A DNA stretch of 64,000 bases from Gambelia wislizenii (lineage: Eukaryota; Chordata; Lepidosauria; Squamata; Crotaphytidae), in NCBI GenBank assembly GCA_030847615.1, contig JAUMIR010000003.1:287612265-287676264 (forward strand), read 5' to 3'. The translations under genes were made by a program, and so were the position numbers. This document shows, one piece after another, positions 56,390 to 64,000 of this stretch. How positions within the stretch are numbered: the first letter of the stretch is position 1; each line of letters opens with the position of its first letter. Below the pieces are notes generated by a model that did not search any database, was not told the origin of the DNA, and worked only from the letters and a program-made list of their open reading frames with translations.

Positions 56390-58359
56390 CTATGTATAGC
56401 CTCCAGAAAATCACAAGGGATTATGAGGCTTTGGGTAGGAAGCTGAAGAACCTGGATGCACAGATAGTCATTTTGTCTGCCCTTTCATCAAGTGGAAGGT
56501 CATGGCCTAGAAAGGGGAGAGAAGAATAGTGGAAGTGACAACTGGCTACGCAGATAGTGCTGCTGGGAACAATTTGGCTTCCTGGACCATGGGGTGCAGT
56601 TTCAGGGACGTGGACTTCTGGCAAGAGATGGGCTGCACCTCACAGCAGTTAGCAGGAATGTTTTTGCTAAGAGTCTGAAAGATCTTATCAGGAGAGCTTT
56701 AAACTGAGATGTATGGGGCAGGGAGACAATAGTCTTGAAGGCAGGAGTTCATCCAGTGCTAGAGATAATAACCCAAATGTGATACAGAAAACAAGGCAAG
56801 TAGCACAACAACCCAACATTGGGAGGAATAAACCCTTTAAAAGGCAGATAGGGGAAATGGCCCATGATCTTAGATGTCTCTATATGAATGCACAGAGCAT
56901 GGGAAATAAACAGGATGAACTTGAACTCTTAGCACAGCAAAACAAATGTGATATAATAGGCATCACTGAAACCTGGTGGGGTGAGTCTCGTGATTCAAAT
57001 GTACTAATAGAGGGGTATAACCTATTTCAGAAAAATAGACCAAACAGGGTGATGGAGTACCAATATACATTAAGGATGTGTACACTAGTGAACAGATCCA
57101 TGACTTAAATCCTGGGAGCCAGGTTGACAGAATCTGTGTAAAAATTAAGGGGAGAGAAACAGCAAGGATGTCATTGTGGGGGTCTACTACAGACCTCCAA
57201 GTCAAACCAAGGGCTTGGATGATGCCTTCCTGGAACAGATGACTGCACATTCAGAAAGGACAGATGTAGTAGTAATGGGGGATTTCAACTATCCTGATAT
57301 TTCTTGGAAGTCCAACTCTGCCAAGAATTTAAGGTCCAACAAATTCCTCACTTGCCTTGCAGACAATTTCATTGTCCAGAAGGTGGAAGAGGCAACAAGG
57401 ATATCAGCTATTTTATATCTGATCCTAACCAATGGGGATGACCTGGTTAATTGGGTGGAAGTGGTGGAATCCCTGGGGGGAGTGACCATGTTCTCCTGGA
57501 GTTTGTTATACAGAAGAAAGGGGAAGCCAAGCATAGTCAGACATGCATTCTAGACTTTAAGAAAGCTGATTTCAGAAAACTTAGGGAATTACTGGGGGTG
57601 ATCCCATGGTCAGGAATACTAAAAGAGAAGGGGGTTCATGAGGGATGGGAGTTTCTTAAAAGTGAGATATTGAAGGTGCAAACTCCAGTGAGGAGGAACT
57701 ATGACAGGGCTCTAAAGAAACCAGGATGGATGTTGAAAGAACTCTCAACTGAGCCAAAACTTAAAAAGACATGTACAAGAAATAGAAAAGGGGAGAAATT
57801 ACCAAAGAAGAATTCAAATAAATAGCCAGCTCATGTAGGGGGAAAGTCAGAAAAGCTAAAGCATGGTAGAGCTCAGGCTTCCTAGAGAAGTTAAAAACAA
57901 TAAAAAGGGCTTTTTTGGTTATGTTCATAGCAAAAGGAAGAACAAGGGAATGGTAAGGCCATTGCGTGGAGAAGACAGTGAAAGGCTAACGGGGGACAGA
58001 GAAAAGGCAGAACTGCTTAACACCTTCTTTGCTTCAGTCTTCTCCCAAAGGGGGAACAGTGCTCAACCTGGGGAAGATGGAGCAGATGATACAGTAGGGG
58101 AAATACGGCAAAGAATTGGTAAAGAGGTAGTTCAGGAATACCTGGCCAGTATAAATGAGTTCACGTCTCTAGGGCCAGATGAACTTCATCCAAGGGTATT
58201 AAAAGAACTGACAGAAGTAATCTCAGAACCACTATCAATAATCTTTGAGAAATCCTGGAGAACAGGAGAGGTCCCAGTAGATTGGAAGAGGGCAAATGTT
58301 GCCCCCATCTTTAAAAGGGAGGGGGGAGAAGACCCAGTCAGCCTGACATCAATAGTAGG

Positions 58360-58511
58360 TAGACAGACAGACAGACAGACAGTTTATAGTTTATTTTGGC
58401 CATTGGCCAATAAGATAAAATAATAACTACAATCATAAGTTTTAATAAAAACTGATAAAAGAAAAAGCAGACAACAGAGTTTAGATGACTCACATGAGCC
58501 ACTATTTCTGA
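58360..58511 (-). mobile_element. Small retroposon with (CTGT)n tail inside CR1
   Basis: 152 bp bounded by the exact 14-bp duplication ACATCAATAGTAGG (58346-58359 and 58512-58525). Read on the minus strand it ends in ATAAACTATAAAC followed by a TGTC/CTGT tetranucleotide tail (plus 58361-58382 as GACA). I do not recognise the family. The head has no clear pol III boxes, so it could be a 5'-truncated LINE end. Confidence 0.85.
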
Positions 58512-58922
58512 ACATCAATAGTAGGAAAGATCCTAGAGCAGATAATTAAACAAACAGTCTGTAACCACTTAGAAAGGAATGCTGTGATCACTAAAAGTCA
58601 ACATGGATTTCTCAAAAACAAGTCATGCCAGACTAATCTTACCTTTGTTTTTTTTTTTTGATAGAGTTACAAACTTGATAGATGGAGGGAATGTTGTGGA
58701 TGTAGTGTATCTTGATTTCAGTAAGGCTTTTGACAAGTTCCCCCATGATATTCTTGCAAAAAAGTTGGAAATCTGTGGGCTAGACAATGCTACTGTTAGG
58801 TGGATTTGTAATTGGTTGACTAACCAAACCCAAAGGGTAGTCACCAATGGCTCCTCTTCATCCTGGAGAGAAGTGGCTAGTGGCATGCAACAAGGTTCTG
58901 TCCTGAGCGCAGTGCTATTCAA

Positions 58923-59005
58923 CATCTTTATCAATGACGTGGATGATGGAATAGAGGGATGATGGAATACCCTCTATTCCATCATCCAAGTCATTGATAA
59001 AGATG
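58923..59005. repeat. 36-bp-arm palindrome replacing the CR1 RT catalytic segment
   Basis: The arms 58923-58958 and 58970-59005 are reverse complements apart from one mismatch (GACGTGG against CCAAGTC) with an 11-bp spacer. The right arm is an inverted copy of the CR1 sequence just before it. Confidence 0.92.
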
Positions 59006-59855
59006 ACTTGGAGGGGTAGCTAATACCCCAGAGGGGTGGCTAAACTAGGAGGGGTAGCTAATACAGGATCAGAATCTCAAATGACCTCAACACATTAGAA
59101 AGCTCGGCCAAAACTAACAAAATGAATTTCAAAAGGGCAGTAAAAATGAAAAGCACAGATTTAGGATGGGTGACACCTGGCTTGATGGCAGTACATGTGA
59201 AAGGCATCTAGGAGTCTTAGTGGACCACAAGCTGAATATGAGTCAGCAGTGTGATGCAGCAGCTAAAAAAGCCAATGCGATTCTAGGCTGCTTTGCTGCT
59301 TTAATAGGAGTATAGTGTCTAGATCACAGGAAATAATACTGCCACTCTGTTCTGCTTTGGTCAAACCTCACCTGGAATACTGTGTCCAGTTCTGGGCATC
59401 ACAATTCAGGAAGGATATTGACAAGCTGGAATGTGTCAAGAGGAGGGCGACCAGGATGTCCTATCATGAGCGGCTTAGGGAGCTGAGCATGTTTACTCTG
59501 GAGAAGAGAAGGTTGAGAGGGACATGATAGACATGTTTAAATATTTGAAGGGATGTCATACTGAGGATGGAGCAGGCTTGTTTTCTGCTGCTCCAGAGAC
59601 TAGGACACAAAGCAATGGGTTCAAACTACAGGAAAAGAGATTCCACCTAAACATTAGGTAGAACTTCCTGACAGTAAGAGCTGTTTGGAAGTGGAATACA
59701 CTGCCTTGTAGTGTGGTGGGGTTTTCTTCTTTGGAGGTTTTTAAAGAGAGGCTGGATGGCCATCTGTCGGGAATGATTTGATTGTGTATTCCTGCATGGC
59801 AGGGGGTTGGACTGGATGGCTGTTGTGGTCTCTTCCAACTCTATGATTCTATGAG

Positions 59856-60775
59856 CAATAACATCCTAAATATTTCTTAATATTTCTAAATATTTCTGTG
59901 GGTTAATGTAAATAGCTATTTGCCTTGTTTCAGTCACTGCCCAATGTTTCCACTAAGCAACTTGCTGTTGAGGAGTTCATTAAATTTCTTTGCTAGTAAT
60001 TCTTCCCCCTGAGGTTTAAAAAAAAAAAAGTTTGGACTTTCCTCCAAAAACCTTGGGCTTGTCTATATGAACCCATAAAAAAGGAATGCTTCACACTAAT
60101 GACATTTTGCAGCAGCTGCAACCTGTCCTAATAATTTTTCTGCCCCTTTAAGCTCCACATGCCCAGTAGGAAACATGGCAGCCACAAGTGATTTACTTGC
60201 ATTTGCATTTACCTCAATTTGCCATTGCCAACCTGATTTTTTTTCCAAAATGATGTCCAAGGTACCATTGAGCACTTTTCTAACTGAGCTCAAAAAAAGC
60301 CCCACAGCCCTACAACCTTCTTTTCTCACCTTAGCACTTATTTGCTAAGGTGAAAATCAAACATGGTGGCAGCCGGCACTTGCCTTGTTAGCAAGCCCCT
60401 CCTCTTACACTCATTCAGGCAATCAGATTTGCTCTTCCTTTCATTTGGACAAGCGAATCAAATCAACTTGCTTGTCCTAACAACCAGGAATACACTCCCA
60501 TTGAACTGTTTTTAAGAAGAAACCAGAGAAGCTGCAAAGTCTTTTCTAGTGAGGTTTTTGGCCTTTTTTGCCCCCCTCCTGCAGAGTGTGGCAAAATCAC
60601 ATGGAATGTCATTAGGACAGGCAGGATTCTCCTCACCATTCTATGAGGAGTTTTTTCTTTGGACAACCCCTTGTTATGTATGATGTTAGAAGTTAGCTTA
60701 TATCATCATTCCATCTAACTCAATATTACCTGCTCTGACTGGCAGTATTTTTTCTGTATCTCATATGGATACTAG
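59856..60775. other. Mostly unannotated DNA
   Basis: GGGCTTGTCTATATGAACCC at 60056-60075 resembles the left end of the MITEs at 23920 and 43188, but I could not find a matching right end. 60695-60748 (CATTCCATCTAACTCAATAT, CTGACTGGCAGT) resembles a recurring sauropsid repeat. No gene seen. Confidence 0.4.
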
Positions 60776-61055
60776 GGAGATTTTCGGATGCCTCTTTCAG
60801 GCTCGTTTCTCTCTCGGTGTTGTTCATGACTCTTGCGGCTAGCATTGGAGGCGGCCGCGATGTTTTTTACTCACGGAAGTTGTCTGTGAGTGAAAAATAG
60901 TGCACCCGCCTTCAATGCTAGCCGCAAGAGTCACGGACAATGCCGAGAGAGAAACGGCGTCATCCAAAATGGACCCCTTGCTGCGCGGCAGCCTCGTTAC
61001 TGCTCCGGAGGCTGCTTGCGCAGCAAGAGCCTGAAAGAGGCATCCAAAAATCTCC
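60776..61055. mobile_element. Foldback element FB3 (GGA-TTT family), asymmetric
   Basis: 280 bp with ends GGAGATTTTCGGATGCCTC and GAGGCATCCAAAAATCTCC, flanked by the 3-bp duplication TAG (60773-60775 and 61056-61058). Centre near 60880 with TTTTTTACTCAC ... GTGAGTGAAAAA as in FB1 and FB2. The right arm has an extra ~70-bp module (about 60957-61026) that contains GCAGCCTCG...GGAGGCTGC and resembles the corresponding module of FB2. The left arm lacks it, so one arm has suffered a deletion. Confidence 0.87.
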
Positions 61056-62319
61056 TAGGTCTTTCCTAGCCCCAAGTATTAAAACTGGGATCTTCTCCAT
61101 GCGGAGTGTGTGTGCGCTACCACAGAGTTATAGCTCTTCCCTATGTTGTCCCCTAAAAATGCTGCACACCTTCCATATAATGCTGCCTCCCTGTAATGAC
61201 TATTGTGGTATGAAGCATTTTCTGTGTAAGCCAGAAAACTATGGCAAGTCAAACCTAAGGTCTAATCACAGATTGGTTCCTTTCCATACCTAATCTGACA
61301 TATAGAGTGGGAAATCATGGCCAGACCAAGACTGATTATTGCCTGAGGCAGAGCAGCAAATGGGCCCCAAAATCTAAGTCAAGGGATATGGTATCCAAAG
61401 ACTCTCATGTTGTTTTGGGCACATGGAGCAGAAAATCTTTCTCCCCATCTCTGTCAGTAAGTAACAAGTGGAAGGACTGACAAACTGCTGGCCTTTCATG
61501 ACATCCCAAATTTGCTGCCCAGGGTAGCTGTTTCATTCTGCCAAATGGTAGAGTCAGCCCTACAAGGAAATGGGACATTTCCTTGCAGAAAAGATTGGAA
61601 ACTTTGGGTGAAAAAAAATTCTCAGACTGTTGTGTGTAGCACTGAGTGAAAATGACACATCTTGTTTTGAAATGCATAAACCAACTAAGCAAAGGAAGGA
61701 ATACAATTATATAAGACAAGTTTTCAGTCACAAGCCTTCAGTCAAAACCGATTGCTCTGCCATGTATTTCTACAGCTGCTGTTCAGCTTCTGTCGCAATC
61801 AGTAACCACTCTTATGACTCTCAATGGACTCAAGCATTGAGGGGGAAGCTATTTGAAAGCCCGAGTTAAGCAATACTCATTATAACTTGGAAACTTTTAC
61901 ACATGTAGTAGGAGAGAAATGATTAGGGAATGATGGAGGGTTGTTTTACAGATTTCCAAAGTGAAGAAAGGAACTGAGTCACCACAGAGAGAAGAAAAAA
62001 CAACTTAGACCACCTAGTGTTGATGAAGGACCAGGCACCTGCCTTTAATTGAGTGCTTGCAGAAAAACAGTAAAAGCACCGTCTTTAATTTGTAATGAGT
62101 TTTGACTTGCCTTGACATAAGCTGTGAGAATAGCTGTGGGGGCAATTTGTCAAAAGTAACAAGTATGTTCTGTTCTGCATTTTAGTATTGAAAAATCTGG
62201 TGTGTGGGACTGAAGAAAAGACTAATATGACCCCAGTACTTGATTGTCTTTAAAGGGCAGATTTCTTGTATAGTAACATACCTGCCTAAATACGGTAAAG
62301 ACACCAGAACCCATATGGT
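61056..62319. other. Unannotated DNA
   Basis: No gene or clear repeat seen. Confidence 0.4.
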
Positions 62320-62512
62320 ATTGTAAGATAAGCAGGGTCAGCTCTGGTTAGGGATGGGAGACCACCAATGAATACCAGGTGCTGTAGGCTATATTTCAGA
62401 GGAAAGAACTGGCAAAATCACCTCTGAGTATCCCTTGCCTAAAAAAAATCCTATGAAATTCATGGGGCCGCCATAAGCCAACAGGTAACATGAAGGCACA
62501 TGCACACACATT
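62320..62512 (+). mobile_element. 5S-rRNA-derived SINE (SINE3-type)
   Basis: The head contains 5S rRNA 3'-half wording: AAGCAGGGTCAGCTCTGGTT, GATGGGAGACCACC, AATACCAGGTGCTGTAGGCT. A ~5-bp gap falls between GGTTAG and GGGATG relative to 5S. The body has CCTCTGAGTATCCCTTGCC, CCTATGAAATTCATGGGGCC and a GAAGGCACATGCACACAC tail. It is truncated at the 5' end. Confidence 0.85.
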
Positions 62513-62532
62513 TTATTGCTAACACCCTAATC

Positions 62533-62669
62533 CAGTGGTTCCCAAACTTTAGTCCTCCAAGTGTTTTGGACTTTAGCTCCCAAAAAGATCCAGCCAGCTT
62601 GGCCAACAGTCAGGAATTCTGGGAGCTGAAGTGCAAAACCTCTGGAGAACCAAAGTTTGGGAACCACTA
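62533..62669. mobile_element. hAT-type palindromic MITE
   Basis: CAGTGGTTCCCAAACTTTAG at the left and AAAGTTTGGGAACCACTA at the right. The flanking 8 bp are CCCTAATC and CCTTAAAC (6/8 match), consistent with a hAT 8-bp duplication. 137 bp. Confidence 0.8.
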
Positions 62670-62889
62670 CCTTAAACTATAAACTTACGGTACTTGGGTT
62701 TAAATAGAGGGATGATTGACAATAGAGGGCTTCACTGGCACAAGGCTGTAGTATGTTCAAAGGATGATAAACCACCAATATACCTTGGTCAACAGTTTGT
62801 TCCTTATTAAGTAGACATAGTCAGACATTTAATGTTTCATCTTAGAATAGTACCAACCAGAGACAAGCTACAGAGACAATCTGGAGTGA

Positions 62890-62985
62890 ATCTATACTAC
62901 ACAGTTATGATCATTTGATACCATTTTAACTGTCTAGGGAATTCTGGAATTAGTAGCTTGCTAGAGATCTCTGATACTGTGGTTC
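62890..62985. mobile_element. Short palindromic MITE (ACAAATCCC family), partial copy 6
   Basis: CTATACTACACAGTTATGAT, ACCATTTTAACTG and GGGAATTCTGGAATTAGTAG match the left arm of copies 4 and 5. The right arm is absent. Confidence 0.55.
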
Positions 62986-63333
62986 AGGGGTGTGGGCTAG
63001 ACTAATGCTTTTCATGCTATCTGATGTATGAGACTGGCATTTTTTTTCTAATATGGCAGTACCATATTTGTGCCCATTGGCTACAACAGTTTCTTTCTTT
63101 CATGGAACCTCTTAATTGACCAGTAGCCAATGGCTCATGGACCAGCACCAGTCCATGGACCATCACTTTCAGCAGTACTGGACTAGACTATGTTGTATAT
63201 ATACACTCCTGGCCCAGTTCTTGCTACTCAGCTTGCAACTTGATTATGCCCAAACTTAATGGGAAACCTATTTTTGTTTACTGTCCTAGGAATTCTCCAG
63301 ATATTTTTGTCCAACAGCTTCCTAGAACTACGT

Positions 63334-63380
<47 letters not shown>

Positions 63381-64000
63381 ACCCTATAGTTAAATGTATT
63401 TTCCTATCTGTCTCCTTAAATGTCACCATTTCTCTAAGAGTGATACTGTGCTTCCTTATACCTTTCAGAAAATGTATCCTGAGTCACTGTTTTAGTGAAC
63501 TTCAGAAAGTGGGGAAAGACTTCTAAAATATTTATTAATTACTGCTTTAGGAGATGGGATCATTCCGCTCTATTTATTTGGTTTTTTGGCGGAAATGAGT
63601 GGGCATAGTGAGACATGGCCTCAGCCCTCCTTAAAGTACACGACATACTCATAAAAGAAGGGAGGAGGATTCATTAATATGTGACAGTGTATTTGGAGAT
63701 AGTTCTGGTTCAGAGTTGCCAATGTCTATTTTCCAAAGTACTAGGACCCAGCCAATGTGTTGGTGTTGGGTTTTTTCCCTCAGAAGGGAATAGGCATGTG
63801 GATTTGGGAAAGGGGGGGGGACATGCAGGAAATGAGAGTGCCTTTAAGGATGAGTAGAGTTTTTATGCAAAAACAAATCTCACAGAAGGTAGAGAAATGA
63901 CAGAAATGATGAATTGGCAACTTTTTTCTGTCTTTTCCACCTCCTTTTGTGCAGCAACTGACTTCCTTTTGTAGAGAAACTGATAACACCTTTGACTGAG
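62986..64000. other. Unannotated DNA
   Basis: No gene seen. Contains the CT/CA microsatellite at 63335-63381. Confidence 0.4.
63335..63381. repeat. (CT)n(CA)n microsatellite
   Basis: About 15 CT units followed directly by about 9 CA units. Confidence 0.9.

Larger units (their letters stand above)
56400..59530 (+). pseudogene. CR1 ORF1 end and ORF2: endonuclease and reverse transcriptase, broken
   Basis: 56400-56700 gives the ORF1 C-terminus (DYEALGRKLKNLDAQIV) with stops. ORF2 starts near 56857: LRCLYMNAQSMGNKQDEL (endonuclease motif), DIIGITETWW, a shift near 57050, GVYYRPPSQ and VVMGDFNYPDISW (GDFN intact), and SDHVLLEFVIQ in another frame. RT begins near 57863 with GFFGYVHSKRKNK, then ELHPRVLKEL and WRTGEVPVDWKRANVAPIF. 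The insertion at 58360-58511 splits it; after that come [17 protein letters not shown] and [19 protein letters not shown]. The FADD segment is missing, replaced by the palindromic rearrangement. The C-terminus ([16 protein letters not shown]) follows at about 59360. Inactive. Confidence 0.9.
56390..59855 (+). mobile_element. CR1 LINE, longest copy
   Basis: About 3.4 kb from the end of the first ORF region (GATTATGAGGCTTTGGGTAG; the left limit is approximate) through the endonuclease, RT and 3' UTR to the terminal ATTCTATGATTCTATGA-type octamers. A 152-bp retroposon (58360-58511) and a local palindromic rearrangement (58923-59005) interrupt it. Confidence 0.92.

Noticed and set aside
62320..62400. 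5S rRNA gene
   Set aside because: Only the 3' half of 5S is present, with changes, and it continues into a SINE body.

Overview
The window looks like 64 kb of intergenic or intronic vertebrate DNA, most likely from a squamate reptile. The evidence is its repeat types: CR1 LINEs with the terminal ATTCTATG octamer repeat, 5S-rRNA-derived and tRNA-derived sauropsid SINEs, Penelope-like elements with a GIY-YIG endonuclease, a Ty3/gypsy element with a chromodomain, L2 remnants and many short inverted-repeat DNA transposons. The species cannot be fixed from this alone. I found no host protein-coding exon, no tRNA, rRNA or snRNA gene, no CRISPR array and no bacterial-style operon. Every coding stretch I could identify belongs to a transposable element and carries disabling mutations.

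Layout. 1.8-2.9 kb: 5'-truncated Penelope-like element. 3.8-5.8 kb: cluster of CR1 3' ends. 8.2-13.2 kb: foldback, 5S SINE (minus), short MITEs, a solo LTR (10.96-11.31 kb), a GC-rich minus-strand promoter-like/LTR-like block (11.36-12.1 kb) and the first of five ~600-bp TIR elements. 13.7-16.7 kb: two foldback elements around a CR1 3' half. 17.5-18.4 kb: TIR-like element carrying a 3 x 134 bp minisatellite. 20.7-30.8 kb: many non-autonomous DNA transposons and an L2 remnant. 33.1-36 kb: another TIR element and a palindromic MITE. 35.6-38.9 kb: minus-strand CR1 split by a second, APE-type LINE with a 10-bp target duplication. 39.3-41.45 kb: gypsy integrase/chromodomain remnant, its LTR and a tRNA-SINE inside it. 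41.75-42.38 kb: a complete inverted-repeat Penelope insertion with a 12-bp target duplication inside a CR1. 42.8-46.5 kb: large minus-strand Penelope-like element, itself split by a MITE. 49.1-50.2 kb: CR1. 51.83-55.87 kb: near full-length APE-type LINE bounded by a 13-bp target duplication. 56.4-59.86 kb: long CR1 with a small retroposon inside and a local palindromic rearrangement over its catalytic site. 60.8-61.06 kb: another foldback. 62.3-63.0 kb: 5S SINE, hAT MITE and palindromic MITE.

How the pieces relate. The autonomous families (CR1, the APE LINE, Penelope, gypsy) are present as dead copies. The most notable group is a set of nine non-autonomous DNA elements with termini close to GGA(C/G)(T/A)TT-TC(A/G)GA. 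Six of the nine show exact 3-bp target duplications. Four of the nine are foldbacks, and at least two of these have arms built from a series of smaller hairpins; the other five are ~600 bp, with internal palindromes that show a paired base change between two copies. I regard this group as the best candidate for a poorly described system here.
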